DNA of 33,846 nt from Bacteroides caecigallinarum (GCF_021531075.1 NZ_JADYTJ010000038.1:1-33846), one strand, 5' to 3'. Counted from the stretch's first letter, positions 8,368 through 15,478 are shown. A program made the numbers and translations. Notes: generated by a model from the letters alone, not told the origin.

Positions 8368-8862
8368 TCAGTTCATGTACGAGGCTAATTCATCAGCTAA
8401 AACATTCTTTGCAACTATCACCCCTTTACTATCTATAAGATAGTTGGCAAATCCGTCTCTAAGTCCAAACTCCTTAAAGACTTCTGATGTTTTGCCGCCT
8501 GTTTCCATATAACAACAAGATGGCTCCAAACAGTCTTGTTTCACTGCAGCACGAAAAACAGATTCATAGCTGTCCATAGAAACAGAAATCATCTTAATGC
8601 GGGTAGAATTCTGCAATGCATGGCATAATTCAGCATTCTTCATTCTTGACACTGCGTCATATCCCGCCCAAAAGCTCAACAAAGTATATTTGCCATCATT
8701 GGCGCACAGGTTGAGCGTCTGTGTTTCAAATTCAAGAACTGGTATCGGTGTTTTATCACCAGGAACCAATTTCTCTGTAGGATCTTTCTTCTCTATAAAT
8801 GAGAAAGAAATTAAGGAACTAAATACTAATACAACAAAAATCGGCTTTACACTTTTAATCAT
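8368..8862 (-). CDS. exported thioredoxin-fold protein without CXXC
   Basis: This 164-residue protein has a hydrophobic N-terminal export segment (about 7-23) and then a TlpA/AhpC-TSA-like thioredoxin fold. The strand TLLSFWAGYDAVSR aligns with the classical FWASWCGPCR, and the later DGFANYLIDSKGVIVAKNV matches the fold's NYLID-x-G-x-I strand. The CGPC position reads DAVS, so neither redox cysteine is present. Other cysteines exist (QDCLEPSCC) but not in the active-site position. It is probably periplasmic or membrane-anchored; a classical disulfide reductase role is unlikely. The gene stands alone, with a -7 box at 8992-8999 and a leader of about 120 nt that can fold. Precise function unknown. 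Confidence 0.75.
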   Translation of the reverse strand: MIKSVKPIFVVLVFSSLISFSFIEKKDPTEKLVPGDKTPIPVLEFETQTLNLCANDGKYTLLSFWAGYDAVSRMKNAELCHALQNSTRIKMISVSMDSYESVFRAAVKQDCLEPSCCYMETGGKTSEVFKEFGLRDGFANYLIDSKGVIVAKNVLADELASYMN

Positions 8863-8880
8863 GTAATGTGATTTTGGTTA

Positions 8881-8970
8881 ATACTATCCGAGCCTGTCCT
8901 TAACAGTAGTTTCACCTCGGAACATTACTTTTAAAGCTGAATATCCATCACGGACACTTAAAATCAGCTG
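8881..8970 (-). other. candidate structured 5' leader RNA
   Basis: The untranslated leader of the thioredoxin-fold gene (transcription expected from about 8985 to the ATG at 8862) can form two hairpins on the minus strand. Hairpin A: AGCTGA (8969-8964) with TCAGCT (8940-8935), holding an inner GTCC/GGAT stem and a GTGAT loop. Hairpin B: TCCGAG (8921-8916) with CTCGGA (8892-8887), holding an inner CTGT/ACAG stem (8906-8903 with 8897-8894). A 5-nt segment TGTCC in A can also pair with GGACA in B, competing with both tips. I do not recognise a known riboswitch class. Confidence 0.4.
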
Positions 8971-8991
8971 TTTTACTTTCTGAAACCGTTG

Positions 8992-8999
8992 CAAAGATA
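8992..8999 (-). promoter_or_regulatory. -7 box of the thioredoxin-fold gene
   Basis: CAAAGATA on the plus strand reads TATCTTTG on the minus strand, a perfect -7 box. It implies a 5' leader of about 120 nt, unusually long for this window, where most leaders are 20-40 nt. Confidence 0.6.
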
Positions 9000-9148
9000 A
9001 GCATTTTTTACTCAACAGCATAGAATTTACTCTATTTTTTATGTTGTTCAGCATATTTTTACGATATTAGCATGATTCAATAATACATTATTTATAAGAT
9101 AAAAGCATAAAAAAACGTGTTTATATGGCATATGAAGCATAAATTGAT

Positions 9149-9156
9149 TAACTTTG
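9149..9156 (+). promoter_or_regulatory. -7 box of the DEAD-box helicase promoter
   Basis: TAACTTTG matches TAnnTTTG fully and lies 52 bp before the helicase ATG. The rest of the 346-bp intergenic stretch 8863-9208 holds the opposite-facing promoter and leader; otherwise I see only AT-rich sequence. Confidence 0.55.
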
Positions 9157-9208
9157 CAAGACATTACTCAAATGATAAATTTTCATTAAAATAAGAACAA
9201 TCACCCGA

Positions 9209-10471
9209 ATGGAATTTTCAGAATTAAATCTAGATGAGAGCGTTTTGAACGCGCTCGACGCCATGAACTTCAAAGAATGCACACCTGTACAAGAAAAAAC
9301 CATCCCTGTTTTACTGGAAGGTCATGATCTTATAGGAGTTGCACAAACAGGTACAGGAAAAACGGCAGCATACCTTTTGCCTGTATTAAGTAAACTTTGT
9401 AGTGGTCAATATCCAGAAGATTCCATTAATTGTATTATAATGTCCCCTACCCGCGAACTAGCTTTACAAATTGACAGACAGATGGAAGCCTTTTCATATT
9501 TTATGCCTGTTTCGGGAGTTCCTGTATATGGAGGAAACGATGGAGTACGTTTCGAACAAGAGAAAAAAGGACTTACATTGGGAGCAGATGTAGTAATAGC
9601 AACCCCTGGACGTTTAATCAGTCATATAAGCCTTGGATATGTAGACTTATCAAAAGTTTCATTCTTTATACTTGACGAGGCAGACAGAATGTTGGACATG
9701 GGATTTTACGATGATATTATTCAAATAGTAAAATTTCTTCCTAAAGACAGACAGACAATAATGTTTTCTGCCACAATGCCAGAAAAAATAAGACAATTGG
9801 CAAATAATATTCTCAGCAATCCTGTAGAAGTAAAACTTGCAGTATCTAAGCCGGCAGAAAAAATTATTCAGGCTGCTTATATCTGCTACGAATCACAAAA
9901 GCTGGAAATAATAAAAGATTTATTTTCATCACAAAAACCTGAAAGAGTAATAATTTTCGCTTCGTCAAAGGTTAAGGTCAAGGAAGTTACCAAGGCATTA
10001 TTTAAGATGAAACTTAATGTAGGCGAAATGCATTCTGATTTAGAGCAGTCACAACGAGAAGAAATCTTGCATGATTTCAGAAACGGCAAGGTAAATATTC
10101 TCGTTGCAACAGATATTGTAGCAAGGGGAATAGATATAGACGACATACGCCTTGTTATCAATTTCGATGTTCCACACGACTGTGAGGATTATGTTCATCG
10201 CATCGGACGAACAGCACGTGCAAACAATGACGGATGTGCAATTACTTTTGTAAATGAAGCTGAACAAACGAAATTCTATCAGATAGAAAAGTTTCTTGAC
10301 AAGTCCATTTACAAACTGCAAATCCCTGATGAATTAGGTGAAGGTCCAGAATATTTACCTAAAACAGAAAACAAGAAAAAGACCAAAAAGAGCAACAATA
10401 GCCAAGGACGTCACAGAAAATTCAAGAGAAAAGAAAATAATAATTCAACCACTAAAGAGAATAAATTATGA
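9209..10471 (+). CDS. DEAD-box ATP-dependent RNA helicase (RhlE-like)
   Basis: This cytosolic RNA helicase probably acts in ribosome assembly or RNA decay, especially in the cold. Its 420 residues contain the full motif set: the Q motif (MNFKECTPVQEKTIP), motif I AQTGTGKT, Ia PTRELALQ, Ib TPGR, II DEAD, III SAT, IV IIFASS, V ATDIVARGIDI and VI HRIGRTAR. The C-terminal tail of about 40 residues is rich in Lys, Arg and Asn, as in RhlE and related helicases that use a basic tail to hold RNA. The stop codon overlaps the start of the next gene (ATGA at 10468-10471), so the two are probably translationally coupled. Confidence 0.95.
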   Translation: MEFSELNLDESVLNALDAMNFKECTPVQEKTIPVLLEGHDLIGVAQTGTGKTAAYLLPVLSKLCSGQYPEDSINCIIMSPTRELALQIDRQMEAFSYFMPVSGVPVYGGNDGVRFEQEKKGLTLGADVVIATPGRLISHISLGYVDLSKVSFFILDEADRMLDMGFYDDIIQIVKFLPKDRQTIMFSATMPEKIRQLANNILSNPVEVKLAVSKPAEKIIQAAYICYESQKLEIIKDLFSSQKPERVIIFASSKVKVKEVTKALFKMKLNVGEMHSDLEQSQREEILHDFRNGKVNILVATDIVARGIDIDDIRLVINFDVPHDCEDYVHRIGRTARANNDGCAITFVNEAEQTKFYQIEKFLDKSIYKLQIPDELGEGPEYLPKTENKKKTKKSNNSQGRHRKFKRKENNNSTTKENKL

Positions 10472-10899
10472 TTATAGCAGTAGATTTTGATGGAACAATT
10501 GTAGAACATAAATATCCATATATAGGCAAAGAAATACCTTTTGCTATAGAAACACTAAAAAAATTGAAGGAGGACAAACACACTTTAATACTCTGGACAG
10601 TAAGAGAAGAAAAGCTCCTGGATGAAGCTATAAACTTTTGCAAAGAAAGAGGATTGGAATTCTATGCCGTAAACAGCAACTATCCTGAAGAGAAAAAAAA
10701 TCATGATCATTTTTCCAGAAAATTAAAAGCGGATCTATTTATAGACGACAGAAACATAGGCGGACTACCGGATTGGGGAACAATATACAGAATGATTAAC
10801 GAGAAACTCACGTATGAAGATATTTACAGTGAACACGATACAACATACGAAAGTGACTCAAAAAGAAAAAAAGGACTACTGGGAAAACTCTTCAGATAA
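10468..10899 (+). CDS. HAD-superfamily hydrolase, BT_0820 type
   Basis: This small 143-residue HAD-fold protein resembles the Bacteroides BT_0820 family of uncharacterised phosphatase-like proteins. Motif I is DFDGT (D6 nucleophile, D8 general acid), motif II is the Thr in LILWTVRE (T44), a candidate motif III lysine lies near K85, and motif IV is FIDDRNIGG (D93, D94). It has only a minimal cap. The substrate is unknown. It overlaps the helicase gene by 4 nt (ATGA), which suggests coupled expression, though a shared function is only inference. The last dozen residues (SKRKKGLLGKLFR) form a basic amphipathic tail that could touch membrane or RNA. Confidence 0.82.
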   Translation: MIIAVDFDGTIVEHKYPYIGKEIPFAIETLKKLKEDKHTLILWTVREEKLLDEAINFCKERGLEFYAVNSNYPEEKKNHDHFSRKLKADLFIDDRNIGGLPDWGTIYRMINEKLTYEDIYSEHDTTYESDSKRKKGLLGKLFR

Positions 10900-11117
10900 T
10901 ATGTTTTCACAGACACTACACACTTACTTAGTATAGTCCTGTAGATTTATTTGTACATAAAATACACACATAATTGTGGATTTTTTCTACAATCGGAACA
11001 AGACATAAATAGCACGTAAAAAGATATTGCACTGATTATCAGCCACATTAATAATTACACAACAATTGGTATGTATTTTGATATTTATATGGCATAATAA
11101 CTATAAATATTGAAAAT

Positions 11118-11414
11118 ATGAGAAAGATAATCGCAATACTATTGATTATACTAGGTGTTAGTGAAATATACGCACACAACGTTAATTCAGGCAGTGAAGA
11201 AAAACAAAAGAAAGTATATACTACAACAATTGACATAGATAAATTGCCTTCAGCAATTCAGGAAATACTTTTCTATGAATTTAAGGACTATATAGTAAAA
11301 TCTGTAGAGGCAAAAAGCATTAATGGTAATTATATATATGCCATTACCATAATAGACACTGAGAATTACGAGTACACTATATACATTAACGACAAAGGTG
11401 TTATATTAGAATAG
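11118..11414 (+). CDS. small exported PepSY-like protein
   Basis: This 98-residue protein has a clear signal peptide (MRKIIAILLIILGVSEIYAH, likely cleaved after YA-H) and a short mature domain. The phrases KLPSAIQEILFYEFKDYIVKSVEAKSI and YEYTIYINDKGVILE match the pattern of Bacteroides periplasmic PepSY-like (BLIP-type) proteins, where one helix is followed by a small sheet. The role is unknown; such proteins may bind or inhibit periplasmic enzymes. It is monocistronic, with a terminator at 11440-11480. The 218 bp upstream (10900-11117) hold only a small weak hairpin (10973-10993) and no convincing promoter. Confidence 0.7.
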   Translation: MRKIIAILLIILGVSEIYAHNVNSGSEEKQKKVYTTTIDIDKLPSAIQEILFYEFKDYIVKSVEAKSINGNYIYAITIIDTENYEYTIYINDKGVILE

Positions 11415-11439
11415 ACTAAAAAACAAATTATCAAATGAG

Positions 11440-11480
11440 AATACCCATCCATGCTATATATTAATGCCAGGATGGGTATT
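11440..11480 (+). terminator. intrinsic terminator
   Basis: A perfect 11-bp inverted repeat (AATACCCATCC at 11440-11450, GGATGGGTATT at 11470-11480) is followed by T-rich sequence, 25 bp after the stop of the PepSY-like gene. Confidence 0.85.
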
Positions 11481-11497
11481 TCTGTTTAATTAATTTG

Positions 11498-11505
11498 TAA
11501 CTTTG
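11498..11505 (+). promoter_or_regulatory. -7 box of the MBL-VOC gene pair
   Basis: TAACTTTG is a full -7 match, 32 bp before the MBL hydrolase ATG. Confidence 0.6.
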
Positions 11506-11537
11506 TAGAAAATGACAGACAAGCTAACCCCAAAATT

Positions 11538-12266
11538 ATGGAACTGATATATCTACATCATAGTGGCTTCGCAATACTGACAGAACAATGTACTGTAATC
11601 ATAGACTTTTATGAAGACTCTTTATCTGAAAATGAAGGTATACTGCATAATGAGATATTAAACAGAGAAGGGAAAATGTATGTGCTGGCAAGTCACTTTC
11701 ATGCAGACCATTTTAATAAACAAATATTCGAATGGGAAAATAATAAAAAAGATATAACATACGTCCTTTCAAATGATATCCGCAAAAGAAGGAAGATAAC
11801 ATCATCTTCTGTAAATTGGCTAAAGAAAGGTGAAACTTTCTGTGATGAATTAATAAAAGTAAAAGCTTTTGGTTCAACAGACGTTGGAATATCATTCATG
11901 ATTGAGATACAAGGAAAAAAAATATTTCATGCTGGCGATCTGAACAACTGGCACTGGATGGAGGAAAGTTCTGAGGAAGAATGGAAGAGAGATGAAAAGA
12001 AGTTTTTAAAAGAGATAGAACTTATTTCAAACGAATATCCCAATATAGATTTGGCTATGTTCCCTATTGACCCCAGACTAGGCAAGGAATATATGCGAGG
12101 AGGCATACAGTTTACGCAAGCTATTAAAACCTCTGTATTCATTCCAATGCATTTTTGGGGTGATTTCAATTCGGCAAATGAGTTTCAGCAATACGCAAAA
12201 GATAAAGGAATTCAATCGCCGTTAATAACCCATAGAGGACAAATATTCAAGAAGTTGCTATTATAA
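11538..12266 (+). CDS. metallo-beta-lactamase fold hydrolase (UlaG-like)
   Basis: This 242-residue cytosolic MBL-fold protein has the zinc motif HFHADH (H53, H55, D57, H58), a metal-bridging Asp region HAGDLNNWHW (H131, D134) and a late His in IPMHFWGDF (H205). It lacks a signal peptide and the insertions of true beta-lactamases, and resembles the uncharacterised UlaG/YtkL-type hydrolases. The YLHHSGFAIL opening is typical of that group. The substrate is unknown. The next gene, a VOC/glyoxalase protein, follows after 20 bp in the same direction and likely shares the promoter at 11498. Glyoxalase II is also an MBL enzyme, but this protein does not carry the usual glyoxalase II THxHxDH context, so a glyoxalase pair is a guess only. 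Confidence 0.85.
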   Translation: MELIYLHHSGFAILTEQCTVIIDFYEDSLSENEGILHNEILNREGKMYVLASHFHADHFNKQIFEWENNKKDITYVLSNDIRKRRKITSSSVNWLKKGETFCDELIKVKAFGSTDVGISFMIEIQGKKIFHAGDLNNWHWMEESSEEEWKRDEKKFLKEIELISNEYPNIDLAMFPIDPRLGKEYMRGGIQFTQAIKTSVFIPMHFWGDFNSANEFQQYAKDKGIQSPLITHRGQIFKKLLL

Positions 12267-12286
12267 ATCACTTAACTTATATAAAT

Positions 12287-12664
12287 ATGAAAATAAAAGG
12301 ACATTTTGACCACTTTAATATCAATGTTACCAACCTTGAGAGAAGTATAAAATTCTACGAAGAGGCTTTAGGACTAACCGAATCAGAAAGAAAAGAAGCA
12401 TCTGATGGTTCATTTATATTAGTTTATCTCACCGATAAGTGTTCGAACTTTCTGCTTGAACTAACATGGTTAAGAGACCATACAGAGGCTTACGAACTAG
12501 GTGAAAATGAGAGTCATCTATGCTTCAGAGTAGAAGGAGATTATGATGAAGCTAGAAATTTTCATAAAGAAATGGGATGCGTATGTTTTGAAAATGAAGC
12601 AATGGGACTATATTTTATAAACGATCCTGACGACTACTGGATAGAGATATTACCAATGAAATAA
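12287..12664 (+). CDS. VOC-family metalloenzyme, glyoxalase I-like
   Basis: This 125-residue protein has two beta-alpha-beta-beta-beta modules of the vicinal oxygen chelate fold. The four metal ligand positions of glyoxalase I are all present: H9 (FDHFNINV), E58 (FLLELTW), H77 (ESHLCFRV) and E120 (DYWIEILP). The phrases RSIKFYEEALGL and DPDDYWIEI are typical of lactoylglutathione lyase-like proteins. The length is close to that of compact bacterial GloA proteins. Bacteroidales generally lack glutathione, so methylglyoxal-glutathione hemithioacetal may not be the real substrate. It lies 20 bp after the MBL-fold gene and ends at a strong terminator. Confidence 0.85.
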   Translation: MKIKGHFDHFNINVTNLERSIKFYEEALGLTESERKEASDGSFILVYLTDKCSNFLLELTWLRDHTEAYELGENESHLCFRVEGDYDEARNFHKEMGCVCFENEAMGLYFINDPDDYWIEILPMK

Positions 12665-12672
12665 ACAGTTAT

Positions 12673-12695
12673 AAGGGTGGCCAGAAACCACCCTT
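12673..12695. terminator. compact terminator between convergent genes
   Basis: AAGGGTGG (12673-12680) pairs perfectly with CCACCCTT (12688-12695) around a 7-nt loop, followed by TATTTTT on the plus strand. Its right arm touches the stop codon of the minus-strand ExoX-C/OB-like gene. It clearly serves the plus-strand VOC gene. Confidence 0.8.
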
Positions 12696-13471
12696 TATTT
12701 TTCCAGTTTCACATATCCCAAGCGAGTATATCTCACTCCTCTACTCTCATAATGAGACATAACTTTAGCAGATAAAATATGAATGTTCTCTCCAGAAGAC
12801 ACTATCCTGCTATAACAGCTTAATTCATTAGGAGAAAGACTCTTGCCACCTGCTTTTATGAGAAAGACAAATCTGTTGCCATCACGATCAACTGCTAAAA
12901 CATTCTGATCGACATAAAAGTCCGGTTTATAGCAATCCACCTGAATTCTTACATTTATAACCTTAAGCAATAACCCCTTAAGTTTTTCTCCCTTTTCTCC
13001 TACAAAATGACTTACGGACGATATCTTGTTCTTATGAACAGTTAATTCAAAATGTACACGTGAGAAAAGTCTAGCAAGCAATATAAGTCTGTCAAAACGG
13101 TCGGAATCTGGTTTAAACCTGTTTGCCAACCATAATACATACGATGGCTCTACATAATAAATCTCAGCTAAACGTTTACCACGATATTTTCCAAAAGGTA
13201 TTATATCATCAGTACGCCCATAGCAACTTTCAAACTCCGAATTATCTGAACAGATCAGGGAAACATTACAATTCTGTAGCATTAAAATTGCACGTTCTAC
13301 AGCTGTATCAAATACAACAGAGAGCGTCCTGACAAATAAAGGCTGCTCTTCGGGGAATAATCTCCATAATGCATAATATGGTCTGAACTTGGTAGCCAAA
13401 CTTATTGCATAAACTCCACAAACAGAAGTTCGGCCATAATTGAAACTGTCAATGAGACTTGTATCAAACAT
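12695..13471 (-). CDS. ExoX-C-like/OB-fold-like hypothetical protein
   Basis: This is a 258-residue cytosolic protein. Residues 90-115 (IIPFGKYRGKRLAEIYYVEPSY, then VLW) match the ExoX C-terminal-like motif, a short element in exonuclease X and many phage and plasmid proteins. Residues 155-255 resemble the OB-like module of such proteins, with a GEKGEKLKG opening, an acidic DRDGN turn, and a closing stretch in which ESRGVRYTRL echoes their EYKGVKQTVL. The first 85 residues match nothing I know. No exonuclease DEDD residues are seen, so a nucleic-acid-binding role is more likely than catalysis; that is inference. The frame extends 19 codons upstream, but the start at 13471 is fixed by a strong Shine-Dalgarno. 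It is oriented with the bamD cluster but more than 120 bp from it. Confidence 0.65.
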   Translation of the reverse strand: MFDTSLIDSFNYGRTSVCGVYAISLATKFRPYYALWRLFPEEQPLFVRTLSVVFDTAVERAILMLQNCNVSLICSDNSEFESCYGRTDDIIPFGKYRGKRLAEIYYVEPSYVLWLANRFKPDSDRFDRLILLARLFSRVHFELTVHKNKISSVSHFVGEKGEKLKGLLLKVINVRIQVDCYKPDFYVDQNVLAVDRDGNRFVFLIKAGGKSLSPNELSCYSRIVSSGENIHILSAKVMSHYESRGVRYTRLGYVKLEK

Positions 13472-13476
13472 AAAAA

Positions 13477-13482
13477 CCTCCT
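13477..13482 (-). promoter_or_regulatory. unusually strong Shine-Dalgarno of the ExoX-C/OB-like gene
   Basis: On the minus strand the sequence before the ATG reads GAAGAGGAGGTTTTTATG, a six-base AGGAGG core 5 nt from the start. Bacteroidetes genes rarely carry such a site, and no neighbour here does. It fixes the start codon at 13471. Confidence 0.6.
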
Positions 13483-13597
13483 CTTCTATCCTTTCATGCA
13501 ATATAATATAAATCCAATAAAGATACAAGAGAAAAATAAAAAAAACGACAGATTTATATCAATCCATCGGTTAAATATTTTTATACACTATATAAAA

Positions 13598-14047
13598 TTA
13601 TCTCAGTCTCTCGTATGCCTTAACCAGCATTTCATCCTTGCCAATAGCACGAATAGCCAACCAATCAAGAACTATACCTATAAATGGCAGACAAACTATC
13701 CATGAAGGAACAAATGTAGCTTCACCCTTAAACATAAAAATAAACGTCACCATAGTGGCATAATAACCTATAGACAATATTATATTAAACAGAGTGAACC
13801 TTATCTGCAACATTCTTTTTCTATACATAAATATAGTTACCAGTGATATAACGGCTGAAATAATCTGAAGGGCAAACAAAGCCCAAGGTTTATAGTTTTC
13901 AGTTCCGTCCTGAGCTACCAATGAAAGATTTGTAAATTCAGTTATTGAGTTATCTGTACCCACAAAACTACCTATAGGATTAGAAATGACTATAACTGAA
14001 AGGATTGCTACAACAAGCAGATATACAGATTGAATACGTTGTATCAT
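13598..14047 (-). CDS. DUF4293 family membrane protein
   Basis: This 149-residue integral membrane protein has four predicted transmembrane segments (about 7-25, 54-74, 83-105 and 113-134). It opens with MIQRIQSVYLLVVAILS, which is characteristic of the Bacteroidetes-specific DUF4293 family. The function is unknown. In this phylum the gene regularly follows bamD and rpoZ, as here. A hairpin with a T-run (14075-14105) lies between rpoZ and this gene, so it may be only partly read through from the bamD promoter; I see no clear -7 box of its own. Confidence 0.85.
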   Translation of the reverse strand: MIQRIQSVYLLVVAILSVIVISNPIGSFVGTDNSITEFTNLSLVAQDGTENYKPWALFALQIISAVISLVTIFMYRKRMLQIRFTLFNIILSIGYYATMVTFIFMFKGEATFVPSWIVCLPFIGIVLDWLAIRAIGKDEMLVKAYERLR

Positions 14048-14074
14048 ATGTTTATTAATTATCAGATTAACAGT

Positions 14075-14105
14075 AAAAAAGCCGCTCCTATTCGAAACGG
14101 CCTTT
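14075..14105 (-). terminator. terminator or attenuator between rpoZ and DUF4293
   Basis: On the minus strand GCCG and CGGC arms enclose a 13-nt loop and are followed by six T residues, with flanking A/T pairs extending the stem around a one-base bulge. The stem is short, so termination may be partial. Confidence 0.55.
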
Positions 14106-14131
14106 ATCTTTTTAGGAATATTACCGGTATT

Positions 14132-14467
14132 TTATTTAAGTTTTTCTATTTCCTTTGCAGGATTTCTATAATAAACTTTACCTTCTATATACTCCTGAGT
14201 TGCTATCAAAGTTGGTTTTGGAAGTTTTTCATAATAACGAGAAATCTCTATCTGCTCTCTGTTTTCAAAAACCTCTTCCAGATTGTCATTGTACGAAGCA
14301 AATTCCTGTAACTTCTTTGAAAGGTCATTTTTCATTTCTACAGCAATCTGGTTAGCACGCTTGCCAATGATTGCAACAGTTTCATACACATTACCTGTAT
14401 CTTCACACAATTCCATCATATTGCGTGTTACGGTGTTGGTAGGAGCATTTGATTTTTTGTAATCCAT
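14132..14467 (-). CDS. rpoZ: RNA polymerase omega subunit, Bacteroidetes type
   Basis: This 111-residue protein resembles the RpoZ/Rpb6-like omega subunit of Bacteroidetes, which helps fold and stabilise beta prime. The conserved core is NVYETVAIIGKRANQIAVEMKNDL (26 onward), in which the IGKRANQIA helix is the omega signature equivalent to VxKRAxQL in other bacteria. The C-terminal part (LPKPTLIATQEYIEGKVYYRNP) is the clade-specific tail. It lies 27 bp after bamD in the same direction, the conserved Bacteroidetes arrangement that links envelope assembly and transcription genes in one transcript. Confidence 0.9.
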   Translation of the reverse strand: MDYKKSNAPTNTVTRNMMELCEDTGNVYETVAIIGKRANQIAVEMKNDLSKKLQEFASYNDNLEEVFENREQIEISRYYEKLPKPTLIATQEYIEGKVYYRNPAKEIEKLK

Positions 14468-14494
14468 AATTCTATATTTAATTATATATGTTTT

Positions 14495-15337
14495 TTAATA
14501 ATCTTCTTCTACAGAGCCAACAAACTTGCTGGCCTCCTTAAAAATAGTCTCTACTTCTTTTGAATATTTGCTTTCAGGGAATTCATTTTTGAATGCATAA
14601 TATTCATCAATAGTATCGCGCATACGTTCTTCTTTCTTTTCCAACACACTTTCGCGAGCCATATCATATTTTGCACGAAGAATCAAAATTGACAAATCTT
14701 CACGAAGTTTTGTGTAAGGATATTCTTTAAGGATGTTCTGTGCAGTAACAACAGCCGCCAGATAATTATTACCCGTACTTGTCTGCGACATATTTCCGGT
14801 ATACGATCCTAAATCATAGTAAAGCTTAGCAGAAAGATATTCTTTCTCAACCAGTTTGTCCTGAAGTTCGAAAATCATATTCTGGGCTGTTTCATGGCGT
14901 TCTGTACCAGGGAAATACTCCATATACATTTGCAATTCCTGTATAGCCTTGTATGTACTGCTCTGATCAAGTCTTGGCTCAGGAGTATCAAGATAAAGAG
15001 CTTTTCCAGAATTAAATCTGGCTAACTCTGTATAAATACCACGGGGATAAGTTGTGTAATATGTATTGAAATAATGTGATGCAGTAACGTAGTCACCTTG
15101 ATTAAAATATGTCATTGCCAACATATACAAAGACTCTTCTCCGAATCTTGTTCCTTTCATTATAGGAATTAGCTCTTCCAGAACAGTAGCAGCCTTACTA
15201 TTCTGTCCTTTGGCAAAATATGCCTTTGCAGCTTCATATTTATATTCATAATCCGTACTCTTCAGTACATTATTATACTCTCCACAAGAACTTAATAATC
15301 CTGCAGAAAGAAGAACCATTACAATATACTTTTTCAT
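14495..15337 (-). CDS. bamD: outer membrane assembly lipoprotein BamD
   Basis: BamD is the essential lipoprotein partner of BamA in outer-membrane beta-barrel assembly. The 280-residue protein begins with a lipoprotein signal (hydrophobic run, then LLSSCGEY, lipidated Cys at about residue 18) and continues with TPR-like helical repeats: YEAAKAYFAKGQNSKAATVLEEL, then ESLYMLAMTYFNQGDYVTASHYF, then a repeat around ALYLDTPEP. The late segment AFKNEFPESKYSKEVETIF is also typical. It heads the bamD-rpoZ run, with a -7 box (TAATTTTG) at 15356-15363. Confidence 0.93.
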   Translation of the reverse strand: MKKYIVMVLLSAGLLSSCGEYNNVLKSTDYEYKYEAAKAYFAKGQNSKAATVLEELIPIMKGTRFGEESLYMLAMTYFNQGDYVTASHYFNTYYTTYPRGIYTELARFNSGKALYLDTPEPRLDQSSTYKAIQELQMYMEYFPGTERHETAQNMIFELQDKLVEKEYLSAKLYYDLGSYTGNMSQTSTGNNYLAAVVTAQNILKEYPYTKLREDLSILILRAKYDMARESVLEKKEERMRDTIDEYYAFKNEFPESKYSKEVETIFKEASKFVGSVEEDY

Positions 15338-15355
15338 ATTTATAAAAATAGTTCT

Positions 15356-15363
15356 GCAAAATT
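15356..15363 (-). promoter_or_regulatory. -7 box of the bamD-rpoZ promoter
   Basis: CAAAATTA on the plus strand reads TAATTTTG on the minus strand, a TAnnTTTG match 19 bp before the bamD ATG. Confidence 0.55.
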
Positions 15364-15448
15364 ACTGTTTTATTGCGAATAATACAACATGAAATTCAAT
15401 TTTAATGATATTTTTAGCAACAACAGTCAGATAAAGCAAATATTTATG

Positions 15449-15456
15449 TACTTTTA
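15449..15456 (+). promoter_or_regulatory. probable -7 box of the uvrB promoter
   Basis: TACTTTTA differs from TAnnTTTG at the last base and lies 23 bp before the preferred uvrB ATG. Its position favours the start at 15479 over the ATG at 15389. Confidence 0.35.
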
Positions 15457-15478
15457 CACAATAAATATACTTCAAATT

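Noticed and set aside
8881..8970. Known riboswitch (TPP, cobalamin, SAM, FMN) in the leader
   Set aside because: None of their conserved sequence cores is visible, so I report only a structured leader.
10973..10993. Hairpin ATTGTGGA/TCTACAAT after the HAD hydrolase gene
   Set aside because: It is a weak A/T stem with a T loop and no T-run after it, so I do not call it a terminator.
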